DNA of 64,000 nt from Xenopus tropicalis (Eukaryota; Chordata; Amphibia; Anura; Pipidae), in the NCBI RefSeq assembly GCF_000004195.4, contig NC_030679.2:20055212-20119211 (forward strand), in the 5' to 3' direction. Below the pieces are notes generated by a model. That model ran no database searches and was not told the DNA's origin. It worked only from the letters and a program-made list of their open reading frames with translations. Below are positions 44,632 to 56,279 of this stretch, in pieces. Numbering within the stretch: position 1 is the first letter of the stretch; each line of letters starts with the position of its first letter. Made by a program: the position numbers and the translations under genes.

Positions 44632-45125
44632 CAGGCTATAAAGTACTCTTTCGATGGTATCTCACACCAAGGAAATTAGCACATATTTACCCTAACACTA
44701 GCGAGAACTGTTTTAGGGGGTGCCCTGCATCAGGGACTACGGCTCATATATGGTGGACATGTCCACAAGCAACTAGATACTGGATACGCGTATACAATTT
44801 GATATTTGCAGTTCTGAATCTTAACTTACAAAAAGACCCACATGTCGCATTAATGGGAGCACCAGCTGAAAGGCTGACAAACACACAAAGGAGACTAGTC
44901 AACCAAATATTTTTGGCGGCGAGACAAATCTTAGCGAGATCATGGAAATCTCCTTCTATAAATTATAGTTTACTTAAACCCAAAATTGATTGGATATTTA
45001 CAAACGAAAAGCTAACAAGTATCGCTTTAGATAAATACCCATTGTTTCTTAAAATTTGGCAACCATGGATAGACTATAGATTTGGAGGGACCCTTCCTAC
45101 TCAACTATTATCTAACGAGCAGTAG
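44632..45125 (+). pseudogene. L1-like ORF2 C-terminal fragment
   Basis: An uninterrupted frame encodes the end of an L1/Tx1-type ORF2: YKVLFRWYLTPRKLAHIYP, a cysteine-histidine cluster (NCFRGCPASGTTAHIWWTCP) typical of the C-terminal CCHC-like region of frog and fish L1-like elements, and a tail ending in RFGGTLPTQLL before the stop at 45123-45125. The endonuclease and RT domains are absent because of 5' truncation. The lack of stops fits a young insertion. Confidence 0.8.
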
Positions 45126-45220
45126 TAGTAAAATGTGTTCAAACTGAATTATGTCCAAAATATACCTCTTTGTGGTTATCCATTTTTTGTTGTTATAAAC
45201 CAATAAAAACTATAGAAAAA
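44632..45220 (+). mobile_element. 5'-truncated L1-like LINE with 19-bp duplication
   Basis: The 589-bp insertion ends in an A-rich tail after a 3' UTR of about 85 nt (GTGGTTATCCATTTTTTG, CCAATAAAAAC). It is flanked by a 19-bp direct repeat beginning AAAAATAACAATTTGG (44613-44631 and 45221-45239). Perfect flanking repeats, strong 5' truncation and the tail are the marks of target-primed reverse transcription and suggest a fairly recent event. Confidence 0.85.
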
Positions 45221-45510
45221 AAAAATAACAATTTGGAAGATGGTCTGCACATGAAATAGTTGGCAGACACCAATCGTACAAAAGTGGCTTCCTGGAAATG
45301 CACTGTAGGTCCCACAAGGACCCTGTCCAATACACAATACATGCGCAGAGTTTATTGTTATCCGGCCATCATTTCTAACCTGACTGATCGACGAAACAAC
45401 AAATTGCCACGGTATGAAAATTAATGGGATGATAATTTGGAGCTTACACACGGTCCGAAAATCATACGAAACTCAATTTTATTTTTACTATTTTCACATC
45501 TTTTGTACCA

Positions 45511-45657
45511 GCCACATATTGAATCCACACCCTGTATGGCTAGTTATCAATTTATTTAGATGCATGCTGCATGGCTGCACAGAAATCAGTTCAGTCTGCA
45601 GCATACATCTAAATAAATTGCTAATTCGCCATGCAGGGTGTGGATTCAATATGTGGC
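45511..45657. repeat. Perfect-like hairpin, 60-bp arms
   Basis: Arms 45511-45570 and 45598-45657 are inverted copies with only a few differences (GCCACATATTGAATCCACAC start), around a 27-bp loop. No target duplication or coding frame was seen. It is probably a foldback MITE. Confidence 0.8.
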
Positions 45658-47073
45658 CGGTATTAAAATGGCAATGTGGCAACCACACACATATTTTAAA
45701 AAAATATTTATTTTACTTCTTGCTGCAATGCTCTTTTCAGGCTCTATTTTATCTTGGCTGATTGCTTTATTGCATTCTTAATTGGCTTCCTTGTACCTAA
45801 TAAAAGTTTCAGATTAACCAGCTAACTTCCTACCAAGCTCAACCTTACTACATATAAATGTTTTGCTTTGCTATGTCATTCCTTTCTTACACAACATAGC
45901 ATAGTCTTAAAGACATTCTTTTGGCATGGACAGCCACTACCATCTAGAATAGTAACATGTAGTATGAGAGATAACAGATGTTTACTATGCTACTCACTAT
46001 GTCATATGCAGCAAACAAATACAATGTAGTAGTAGTTTGTGAGCCACAATAGGACCCTTTTAATGCAAATGCTTCTAGTAGGGTTGCGCCATTTTCCGGA
46101 AACAAACACTGGTCTTTCAATATCTAGGTACCTATCTCACTGTATTAGGAATAGTTTTTACCATTTGGGCCACTAAAATGCTATCCAGGTGGCAACTTTA
46201 TAGTAGACTTGTAGTCTAGCAAGAGTTGGAGAGCTAAAGGATGACATTCCTTCATGCAGGGAACCTCTATGACTATATTTTCATTACTTTCTGGGCTAAT
46301 GTAATGTGTGTGTGTGTTATAAAGATAATGTAATATAATGTGTTTTATAAAGATGAACTATTGAAAATATTGATCCTTTATGAAATAATACCTATATGTA
46401 AATAATACTGTGATAAAAGACAACTGGATGAGCTTTAAAAATCTTGGTTATAATCTCAGAGTAAAGGAATGCAGTGCGGACATGACTGGTTTGTTAGCTA
46501 GTGAATGATTCATGCAAACTTTGTGATTTTACAATTTTGCAATTTATGCAAGCAAGTTTCAGTAGATGAGGAGGCATGCATACCAACAAGCATAATTATT
46601 CACAGAGTCAATAGAGTTTATATGGAAAATGTCAAAAGGTCATTTTGCAGATTGCTCTTACTGATTATGTTGAGCTTCATTGATAGTTATTGTTAATATG
46701 GCTCATCTGTTAACCTTTAATGGAGCCAAGGAATTCTTTAGTACTGGCTTTTACACTGGTACCAATGAGGACTGGGTTTCTCCTGTGAAGATTAAAAAGG
46801 CTTTTACAATGGGAATAGCAGTTCTACATTGAGAAGTGATATGCATGGCAGCGGCACGGGTGGTGCTGAAGGTGTAGGACTAGCATTCAAAGACTTCTGC
46901 CAGACATTACTGAAGATATATAGCGAAAATGTTTCCATTGCAACAAATCAGCAGGTAACATTTACTGTTTGGTCATTTTAAAGCAGACACCTGATCATAG
47001 TCATAGACAAAGTCATTATGTGTTATCTAGACATGGAGAAAAGTTTGCAAGTGTTATTATATACTCATAGATT
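45658..47073. other. Gene-free interval
   Basis: No gene or clear full-length repeat. A short (TG)n run is near 46303-46317. The text at about 46940-46960 (CAACAAATCAGCAGGTAACA) also occurs at about 42104-42125 and looks repeat-derived. Confidence 0.45.
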
Positions 47074-47456
47074 TTAAAGGGGTTGTTAACTTTTAGTATG
47101 ATGTAGAGATATTCTGAGACAGCTTGCAATTGGTCTTCATTTATTTTTAATGGTTTTTCAGTTATTTAGCTTTTTGTTCAGCAGCTCTCTCATTGGGAAT
47201 TTTAGCAGCTATCTGGATGCTAGGGTCTTATTTACCCTAGGAACCGACAGTGGGTCAGACAAGGGATATAATCAGAAGAGGTCATGCCTAGAAAAATATG
47301 TTATAAAGAGTATCAATAACAATAAAATTGTAGCCTCATAGAGCAATAGTTTTTGGCTGCTGGGGTCAGTGACCCCCATTTGAAAGCTGGAAAAAACAGA
47401 AGAGGAAGGCAAATAATTAAAAAGCTATAAAAAAAAAAATGGAAAAACACCTTTAA
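47074..47456. mobile_element. T2-type MITE
   Basis: It runs from TTAAAGGGGTTGTTAAC to AACACCTTTAA with TTAA at both ends (47074-47077 and 47453-47456). The interior is shared with 36421-36827 (TTGGCTGCTGGGGTCAGTGACC). Confidence 0.8.
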
Positions 47457-48026
47457 TTTTCAATTTGTTAGGAATCACACCAACCCAGTTGTAGTTGTTG
47501 CAGAGTGTACAGTCTTCAATGCATCTCTAACACTCCCAGGAAATCCCTGCACCCCCTGGATGGGTAAATATATAATAGAAAGCTTTTTCTGAAGTATCTG
47601 TACTGCTCATGCACCCTGCCTGAACTAGTATGGGATATAAGGAAGAAAATGTGACAAAGTCACAAAGTCACTTGATTTTAGGCATTCAGATTCGGTTTGC
47701 CAGGCACGTGGATTTGGCTGAATCTTGGCTAAATCCCTAACTGAAGCCTGGATTTGGTGCATCCCTAGTTCTTTTGAAAGAGCAATGTTTCTTACTCATT
47801 TACTGTATGCTTTATTATGTGTGTATGATTACATTGTATTATTTGTATCTGGTATAGTATAATCTTAAATAAAATAAGAATGTAAAATAAAAATAAAGGG
47901 GGACGTATGTATGCTTTAACTGTGTACCCTTATCCTTGGATGGAATCATCTTGTTAATGGTAGTATAGTTTGAAATGGATAAAGACTATAATTGGTCTTT
48001 GGTTCTTTAGGTAATGCACTTTGAAT

Positions 48027-48310
48027 AGTGATGAGCGAATCTGTCCCTTTTCCCTGAAAAATTGGAGAAACTAAAAAATTGGCAATATGAGGCTACGGAA
48101 CGACTTTTTTGACGCACGCAACTATTTCTTACGTGGCTTATTAGACACAACTGCAACTTCTTGATATGATTACTACTTTTTTGATGCGCCCCGACTTTTT
48201 CCTCACTCCGCAAATTTTTTCTGCACTGAATTTTTGCAAAAAAAAAATGGCAAAATGTTGACTTTCACACCAAATCCATACCCGACGACAAAATTTGCTC
48301 ATCACTTTAA
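48027..48310. mobile_element. MITE with AGTGATGAGCGAAT ends
   Basis: Inverted ends AGTGATGAGCGAATCTG and AAATTTGCTCATCACTT enclose about 255 bp. It is the same family as 39776-40050, sharing CTGAAAAATTGG-like and GACGACAAAA-like text near the ends. Confidence 0.75.
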
Positions 48311-49019
48311 ACACATGTATATTGCTTATAGGCACTTAGTTTGTACATGGCCTAAAAAATGTACTGTCATATCCACCCTTGCTAACACACACATAGCAGC
48401 CACAGACGGTTCCCATCTATCCCCAGAATCCACTGAACTAAGGTGCTTGCGCTTTACTCTGCCAACTCTGTAGAACTTATAACTACTGACTATGAGAGAG
48501 ACGCCTAAAACATCTAAGTTAAAATTCTCATTAGGGCAGTATTCTATACCAAATTCTGTATATTAGGTAAACAATTTATACACTAATATTAGGTCATTTT
48601 TTGTAATTTTTTAGAATACCTTTCTTGTATGTCTAAATTAGTTATGGAAATAATGCATCTTAAAACAATACAGTTCTGCTACATAAAGTGTGCAATGAGA
48701 TTTCTTCCCACCAAGGTGCAGTGTTGCTCCAGCAGTGGAAGGAATTGCCATTCCTGAACATCTTCTGCTACAGCAACACAGCGCAATGTAAAAAGTCAGT
48801 ATGAAATAAAAAGATGTCTCATTTTAAAGAATATCTTTAACTTTACATGCAGCATTGGGCCACACAGTTCTGCACAGTTTACCATAACACAAAATCATAC
48901 ACCAGAAGGGCAGATCAAGTTCTGTTGTGTATTACATAGATGTAGCCAGGGTGCTCATCGGATCCCCTTTTATTAAACAGGTCCTCCATCCTAAAACTAT
49001 TAAGGTTTTTGTGGAAATG
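48311..49019. other. Gene-free interval
   Basis: AT-rich DNA with no recognisable gene, RNA or repeat end. Confidence 0.45.
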
Positions 49020-49200
49020 TTATTTATTTATTTCCAGTTTTTTATATAGTGCTGAGACATTTTTGCAGTGCTTTACAGAGATTATACATCATTCACATCA
49101 GTCCCTGCCCCAGAGGAGCTTACAATCTAAGATCCTTATCACATTCACACACAAACTATGGTCAGTTTAGTCAGAAACCATTTAACCTGCCTATATGTTT
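49020..49200 (-). repeat. L2/SINE-like tail, antisense
   Basis: TTATATAGTGCTGAGACATTTTTGCAGTGCTTTACAGAG and CCCAGAGGAGCTTACAATCTAAGATCC are the antisense layout of the GATTGTAAGCTCC...GCACTATATAAAT tail seen at 56290-56390. Confidence 0.65.
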
Positions 49201-50094
49201 TTGTAAGCATATTTCTTCTATATATTGAGGATGAAAATATGGAAAATATGTAAAAGTTTAGGAGCTGCACAGAACTGGTACTTTTTCCCTTCCGAAATCT
49301 GATATTTCAGTTACTTCCCTGCTTCCAATAGTTCTACTCTACCTTGTAACCCAAAGCCTGCAATGCATCTTAACCAGCTAAGTTGCTTTATTGCCTTGCC
49401 AGGGTCTACTTACCTTGTATAGCCTTATCCTGCCTTGCTTTGTACAACTATTTGTCTATCCCTGTTCCCCTAAGATTTGCTGGCACTTGGGTACATTGAT
49501 ATGAATCCAGAATGGAAGATTTAAATGGGTGCTGTTATTCAAAGGGTTCTCTACTTCTGGGGAGGATAAGTGACAGCCCTGCTGCAATTGTGACAGTGAT
49601 ATTGGAGGTACATTTGGCAAAGGTACTAGAGTGTTTAACCTAATATGCGTTTGCTATTTTTATTGCATGAAGTCAATAGGTTTATTGGAATGTTTAGATT
49701 TTAACAAATATGAAGCGGTACTTAGAAGTGGCCAGAACAGAGTCGCCTCAGACAGTACTTCTGTAGGGGCAGAAAATAGCTGATGACAGGGGCAGACACA
49801 GCTTTAACAGCTTCACAATTATTGGGTATGAAATTGTTACAGTTTACTGTTCCCTTTTGTATACCTGACCATGGCTTTGACTGGAGGAAGCAGGCCTGGG
49901 ATAGCTAGATTGTGTGGCAGGATGGGTAGTTCAACTGACCCTGATCCAAGTTTGGCTATAGGAAAAGTGTAGGAAAAATGAGAAAACATTGTATTATACT
50001 ACAGGAATAGCGTTTATTTTCTGACATGCATAGGACCTGGCTACAAAAATAATGTAATCTTAATGGAAGCTTAGCCCATACAACTTAAAGGAAC
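49201..50094. other. Gene-free interval
   Basis: No exon, RNA gene or recognisable repeat end was found between the L2-like tail and the T2 nest. Confidence 0.45.
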
Positions 50095-50808
50095 AGTAAC
50101 ATCAAAAAATGAAAGTGTATAATATAATGTGAAAATAATAATGTGCTGCTGCCCTGCACTGGTAAGGGCTCTGGCACACGGGGAGATTAGTCGCCCGTGA
50201 CAAAACTCCCTGTTCGCGGGCGACTAATCTCCCCGAGTTGCCTACCCCTGCCATCCCACCGGCTAACATGTAAGTCGCCGGCGGGATGGCAGATGCGGCG
50301 GCGCGATTGCGCGCAAATCGGCGAAAAAGACTCGCGAGGCATTTTCGGCGATTTCCTGAAATCGCCCTGCCACGTCTGCCATCCCACCGGCGACTTACAT
50401 GTTCGCCGGTGGGATGGCAGGGGTAGGCAACTCGGGGAGATTAGTTGCCCGTGAACAGGGAGTTTTGTGTTTGTGTGTTTACTTCAGAAAGTCTACTATA
50501 ATTTATATAAATAAGCTGCTATGTAGCCATGGGGGCAGCCATTCAAAAAAGGCACGGGCACATAGCAGATAAAAGATAAAACACTATTGTATTCTACAGA
50601 ACTTATCTGTTATCTGCTATGTAACCTGTGCCTTTTCTCCTTTTTTCCAGCTTGAATGACTGCCCCCGTGGCTACAGAGAAGCTTATTATATAAATTATA
50701 GTAGTGTCACTGTAGCAAACACACCAGTTTTACCAGTGCAGGGCAACAGTGCATTATATTTTTATTACTTTAAAGCTCTTTCATTTTTTGGTGTTACTGT
50801 TCCTTTAA
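50095..50808. mobile_element. T2-type MITE interrupted by another MITE
   Basis: It runs from TTAAAGGAACAGTAACATC to GGTGTTACTGTTCCTTTAA with TTAA at both ends (50095-50098 and 50805-50808). The left arm is cut at CCCTGCACTGGTAA by the GGGCTCTGGCACAC-type element, and the T2 sequence resumes at about 50471. Without the insert it is colinear with 14998-15424. Confidence 0.85.
50166..50470. mobile_element. Harbinger-like MITE nested in a T2 MITE
   Basis: The left end GGGCTCTGGCACACGGGGAG follows TAA (50163-50165). The interior repeats CATCCCACCGGC arms inverted. The right end stops at GGGAGTTTTGTG without the GTGTGCCAGAGCCC terminus and without a second TAA, so the right end has been lost. It is the same family as 11933-12258. 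Confidence 0.8.
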
Positions 50809-51319
50809 ACAAGGAAATGGTTATTCAATGGGAAGGTGACCCCAAGATCTCAGAATCTTGTCGCTAAAAATGGGGTACATTTCTGGCCAGGGTTTTCTTA
50901 AGGTTGCTCGGTGTGGTTAGCCTGTACAGTAAAGTTTGAATCTTATAATTAACGTCATATTCTGAACCCTTTTTACACTGCTGATAAATGTCTTACAGGA
51001 ATACCCTCTGCTGTTACTTATGCTAGAAGCATCTACTGGCACATTGATCAATGGCACTGATTAGTGAAGCATCAGGATACACTTTGGGCATCAGTAAATC
51101 AATGTATGTCTGGACTCAAACCACTGGCAGAGGGATTTGGAACAGGGCAAGGAATGCAGGAGGGTAATTAGCCCATCACCCACCCCCCAGCTATCTAGAG
51201 GAGAAATTCAGTACCTCGTGCTGCTCATTCAAACCTACTGTAATGGTACATTAAATCACCATGCCAATATATGGACAAGGTTACCTATGCATGCCACTAT
51301 CATGTACACACTGTCACTG
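50809..51319. other. Gene-free interval
   Basis: No gene or recognisable repeat end. The last part may be decayed 5' LINE sequence leading into the endonuclease domain that becomes recognisable near 51320. Confidence 0.4.
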
Positions 51320-51933
51320 AGCTTCTCACAGATAGTAAAGAATCTACCAAACTAATTGTAGGGGTATGCTATAGACCCCCTAATGTAAGCGAAGAGGAGG
51401 AGGCCCAGCTCCTGTTGCAAATAGAAAAGGCTGCTAGTTTGGGGCAAGGGATAATAATGGGGGATTTTAATTACCCTGATATTGACTGGGGCAATAGTAC
51501 TGCCAGGACAGTAACTGGGAACAAGTTTATAAACTTGCTGCATGACAACTTTATGTCACAGGTTGTTGAGGAGCCAACCAGGAACCATGCTATACTGGAT
51601 CTAGTGATCTCTAATGACCCAGAACGTATAGCAAATGTGCAAGTGGTTGAACCCCTGGATAATAGTGATCACAATGTTATTTCATTTGATGTTTGGTGCA
51701 GGAAACACATTTACACGGGGGCAACAAAGACACTGAATTTTAGGAAGGCAAATTTAAGCTCCTTAAGGGCAGCGCTTCAGGGCATAGATTGGGACATTAT
51801 GTTTTCTGATAAAAACACAGAGCAGAAATGGTTGTCATTTAAAATGATATTAAATCATTACTGTTCTCAATTTATTCCATTAATAAGAAAAAGTAGAAGT
51901 GTTAAGAATCAACCTATGTTAACTCTGAGGTAA
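51320..51933 (+). pseudogene. LINE endonuclease domain (partial)
   Basis: The frame encodes LIVGVCYRPPNVSEEEEAQL, then GQGIIMGDFNYPDIDW with the catalytic GDFN block, then AILDLVISND and the SDHNVISFDV block holding the catalytic SDH. These are the C-terminal motifs of the apurinic-type endonuclease that nicks target DNA. The N-terminal catalytic residues are not present. The frame closes at 51933, after which the continuation is found in another frame (EVKKLIGKKRKAFKKYK). Confidence 0.85.
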
Positions 51934-52205
51934 AGAAGTTAATAGGGAAAAAAAGGAAAGCTTTTAAGAAATATAAGTCAGAGGGGACAGTAGATGCATT
52001 TATTGATTATAAACACTATAACAAGTGTTGTAAAACAGCAATCCGGAAGGCAAAGATAGAAAATGAGGAGCGCATCGCAGCCGAGGCCAAGACTAACCCC
52101 AAAAAGTTTTTTAAGTATATTAATAGTAAAAAGATGCAGGTTGAGGGTGTGGCCCCATTGAGTTATAATAACAATATGGTTACAGCGGATACATAAAAGG
52201 CAGAT

Positions 52206-53585
52206 GTGCTTAACCAGTTCTTTTCTTCTGTGTATACAGTAGAGGAGCCAGTGGGCCAAGTCCCACCCAATAGCTGCACTGTTGCCTCAGCTCCAACTAC
52301 ACAGTGGTTGGCACAGGATATGGTGCTTAAAGGGTTACACACGATAAATGTAAACAAGGCACCTGGGCCAGATGGAATACACCCTCGGGTACTGAGAGAG
52401 CTAGGGGCAGAATTGCAGTGGCCCTTGTTTCTGATATTCTCAGACTCTCTTTCATCAGGTATGGTACCTAGGGATTGGAAGAAGGCGAATGTCATTCCCA
52501 TATTTAAAAAGGGAGTAAGATCTCAGCCTGGCAATTATAGGCCTGTAAGTTTGACATCCCTGGTGGGCAAGTTATTTGAAGGCTTGTTAAGGGATCACAT
52601 TCAAAATTATGTAGTGGAGAATGCCATTATGAGCAGTAATCAGCATGGCTTTATGAAGGACAGGTCATGTCAGACCAATTTAATTGCTTTTTATGATGAG
52701 GTAAGTAAGAAGCTGGACAGTGGGGATGCAGTAGATATAATCTATTTGGATTTTGCCAAAGCATTTGATACCGTTCCCCACAAACGACTGCTTTCTAAGC
52801 TAAGGTCTATTGGTCTTAGTGAAGTCGTTTGCACATGGATAGAAAACTGGCTACAGGATCGGGTACAGAGGGTGGTTGTTAATGGTACATTCTCTACTTG
52901 GAATAAGGTTCTCAGTGGGGTCCCTCAGGGTTCTGTACTGGGTCCACTTTTGTTTAATTTGTTCATAAATGACTTAGGGGAGGGTATTATGAGTAATGTA
53001 TCAGTGTTTGCAGAGGACACAAAACTCTGCAGACCAGTCAATTCTATCCAGGATGTGACATCCCTGCAGCAGGATCTTGACCAACTGGCAATCTGGGCAG
53101 ATAAGTGGCAGATGAGATTTAATGTGGATAAATGTAAGGTCATGCACCTGGGATGTAAAAATATGCAAGCCCCGTATACCCTTAATGGGACTGCACTAGG
53201 CAAATCCCTAATGGAGAAGGACCTTGGAGTCCTTGTAGATAATAAACTTGGCTATAGCAAGCAATGCCAGGCAGCAGCTGCAAGGGCAAACAAGGTTTTG
53301 AGCTGTATTAAAAGGGGTATAGATTCATGGGAGGAGGGGGTTATTCTTCCCCTTTACAGAGCGCTGGTAAGGCCCCATCTAGAATATGCTGTTCAGTTTT
53401 GGTCTCCAGTGCTCAAACGGGACATGATTGAGTTAGAGAGGGTCCAGAGAAGGGCAACTAAGCTGGTAAAGGGTATGGAAAGTCTCAGTTATGAAGAAAG
53501 ACTGGCCATGTTTGGTCTGTTTACACTGGAGAAGAGGCGCTTAAGAGGTGACATGATAACTATGTATAAATATATAAGGGGATGA
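52206..53585 (+). pseudogene. LINE reverse transcriptase with altered active site
   Basis: A 459-codon open frame covers the RT fingers and palm: VNKAPGPDGIHPRVLRE, VIPIFKKG, NYRPVSLTSLVGKLFE, NQHGFMKDRSCQTNL, IYLDFAKAFDTVPH (first catalytic aspartate), VLSGVPQGSVLGPLLFN and SVFAEDTKLC, then the thumb up to LEKRRLRGDMITMYKYIRG. The second catalytic block is FAED instead of the expected FADD, so one metal-binding aspartate is replaced by glutamate. Conserved text resumes in another frame after 53585. Confidence 0.9.
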
Positions 53586-54045
53586 TATAATAACCTTTCT
53601 AATGTTTTATTTACCAGTAGGTCCTTCCAACAAACACGAGGGCACCCACTCCGTTTAGAAGAAGGGAGGTTCCATTTAAATATTCGGAAAGGATTTTTTA
53701 CAGTGAGAGCTGTGAAGTTGTGGCATTCCCTCCCCGAATCAGTTGTACTGGCTGATACATTATATAACTTTAAGAAGGGGCTGGATGGATTCTTAGCAAG
53801 TGAGGGAATACAGGGTTATGGGAGATAGCTCTTAGTACTAGTTGATCCAGGGACTGGTCCGATTGCCATCTTGGAGTCAGGAAGGAATTTTTTCCCCTCT
53901 GCGGCAAATTAGAGAAGCTTCAGATGGGGTTTTTTGCCTTCCTCTGGATCAACTAGTAGTTAGGCAGGTTATATATAGGCATTATGGTTGAACTTGATGG
54001 ACGTATGTCTTTTTTCAACCCAACTTACTATGTTACTATGGGGGT

Positions 54046-54824
54046 CGTCAGCCCTTTAATTATTGCAGTCATTCATTATGTGGAACTGCTTCTAGGGCTA
54101 GTGTGAATATTTTCTGGATAGATCAAGTTTTTAAGCTCTTTTTACATCTTTCTCTGAAAATCTCTGAATTCTAGCTCAGTAAAATACTGAAAAAAATTTT
54201 GTAAAAAAACAAGAGAGCTTTATAATGGGCAATGCGTGTGAGATACCTACTAACCCCTCTCCCATAGATATGAACACCCAAGGTGTGGAGCCAATTTATG
54301 TCCTGATTAAAATGGAACTGTTGAAAGGAGTTAACGGTACACCTCTGAAAGGATGCAGGTTTCTCTGTGACATGGAAAGAGGCCATTTGCCAACTTCCTG
54401 CTCACTGGGATGTGCAAGAGGACAGGAAACAACTGAGGGATATATTTTTTCAGTCAGGGAGCATCATACAGGAATTACTATAAGCGAGATGTCTGCATTT
54501 AATTTCCACTATTTGTCACTGAGCACCTAAGACGTACTGGCAGCTGAGTACACAGCATTGAATTCCTAAATAAAAATCAGAAAAAATTAGTGCCCAAACT
54601 AGGTGCCTATAACCTACATTTATTTCTGTAATAACTCATTCAAGTTGGCAGCATTTTAAAAATAATAAACATACTGTATATAACTTTATCTTCGCAGAGT
54701 TAAATATACCCAAATAAAATATTAGTATGCTCAATATTACACACACATATACCCACCTAAATGTACACATATACACACCAATAAAAACACATACTTTTGG
54801 TACTACCATTGCCTGCTTCTTAAT
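54046..54824. other. Gene-free interval
   Basis: No recognisable gene. The open frame at 54225-54530 has no known domain. A run of CACACATATACCCACC-like words lies at about 54740-54780. Confidence 0.4.
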
Positions 54825-56046
54825 ACAGGTATCGGACCCCTTATCCAGAAAGTTCTGAATTACGAAAAGACCATCTCCCATATACTCCATTTTAATCAAA
54901 TAATTCACATTTTTTTAAATGGTTTCCTTTTTCTCTGTAATAATAAAACAGTACCTTGTACTTGATCCCAACTAAGATATAAATAATCCTTATTGGGGGC
55001 AGAACAGTCCTATTGGGTTTATTTAATGGTTAAATTATTCCCTTTTCTCTGTAATAATAAAACAGTACCTGTACTTGATCCCAACTAAGATATAATTACC
55101 CCTTATTGGGGGCAGAACAGCCCTAATGGGTTTATTTAATGGTTAAATGATTCCCTTTTCTCTGTAATAATAAAAGAGTACCTGTACTTGATCCCAACTA
55201 AGATATAATTACCCCTTATTGGGGGCAGAACAGCCCTATTGGGTTTATTTAATGGTTAAATGATTCCCTTTTTCTCTGTAATAATAAAACAGTACCTGTA
55301 CTTGATCCCAACTAAGATATAATTACCCCTTATTGGGGGCAGAACAGCCCTATTGGGTTTATTTAATGGTTAAATGATTTCCTTTTCTCTGTAATAATAA
55401 AACAATACCTGTACTTGATCCCAACTAAGATATAATTACCCCTTATTGGGGGCAGAACAGCCCTATTGGGTTTATTTAATGGTTAAATGATTCCCTTTTT
55501 CTCTGTAATAATAAAACAGTACCTGTACTTGATCCCAACTAAGATATAATTACCCCTTATTGGGGGCAGAACAGCCCTAATGGGTTTATTTAATGGTTAA
55601 ATGATTTCCTTTTCTCTGTAATAATAAAACAGTACCTGTACTTGATTCCAACTAAGATATAATTACCCCTTATTGGGGGCAGAACAGCCCTATTGGGTTT
55701 ATTTAATGGTTAAATGATTCCCTTTTTCTCTGTAATAATAAAACAGTACCTGTACTTGATCCCAACTAAGATATAATTACCCCTTATTGGGGGCAGAACA
55801 GCCCTATTGGGTTTATTTAATGGTTAAATGATTCCCTTTTTCTCTGTAATAATAAAACAGTACCTGTACTTGATCCCAACTAAGATATAATTAATCCTTA
55901 CTGGAGGCAAAACAACCCTATTGGGTTTAATTACTATTTAAATATTTTTTTAAGTAGACTTAAGGTAGGAGATCCAAATAACGGAAAGACCCCTTATCCG
56001 GAAAACTGGGTCCCGAGCATTCTGGATAATGGGTCCCATACCTGTA
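54825..56046. mobile_element. MITE expanded by an internal satellite
   Basis: The left end ACAGGTATCGGACCCCTTATCC and the right end GGATAATGGGTCCCATACCTGT are inverted repeats of the family at 43474 and 60001 (about 300-330 bp there). Here the element is 1.2 kb because a segment between the ends is tandemly repeated about nine times. Confidence 0.85.
54921..55925 (+). repeat. 113-114 bp tandem satellite, about nine units
   Basis: The unit contains CTCTGTAATAATAAAACAGT, CTTGATCCCAACTAAG, CCCTTATTGGGGGC and GGTTTATTTAATGGTTAAAT. The word GGTTAAAT recurs at 55028, 55141, 55254, 55368, 55481, 55595, 55708 and 55822, a spacing of 113 or 114. Middle units are nearly identical. The first and last units are closer to the dispersed family consensus (TTAATCCTTA, GGAGGCAAAA), as expected for internal amplification. 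Confidence 0.95.
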
Positions 56047-56279
56047 CTGGAATCCCATCTGTAAATCTTTATGCAATGAAATATATAGGGAAAAAATATA
56101 TATGTCCATTTTAAGGCATAACTATGTAAAAGCACAAGGAGCTCCTTTAGATGCAAGTATCTTGCAATAATGACGCATAAATGACGCATGTTCTTGCAAA
56201 AACTGCAGCAAACATGGCACAACTGTACTCTGTAGTCGTAAATGAGCCCTAATATATCTCAGGATGCCCTGTAACAGTT

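Larger units (their letters stand above)
51320..54045 (+). mobile_element. Long CR1/L2-like LINE, 5' incomplete and decayed
   Basis: In order: the C-terminal part of the AP endonuclease domain (51330-51780), a linker region in a shifted frame (about 51930-52195), the reverse transcriptase (52206-53585), a C-terminal tail in another frame (about 53590-53830), and a 3' UTR ending TTTTTTCAACCCAACTTAC followed by a short TATGTTAC tail at 54030-54045. The 5' UTR, ORF1 and endonuclease N-terminus are missing. At least two frame changes and one in-frame stop (about 52194) make it inactive. The fragments at 5570, 6445 and 30895 belong to the same or a close family. Confidence 0.9.

Noticed and set aside
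54225..54530. 101-codon frame starting MGNACEIPTN
   Set aside because: No recognisable domain, no splice context, no conserved pattern that I could see.
54921..55925. Possible CRISPR-like array
   Set aside because: The units are contiguous 113-114 bp repeats without unique spacers, in a vertebrate genome; a satellite.
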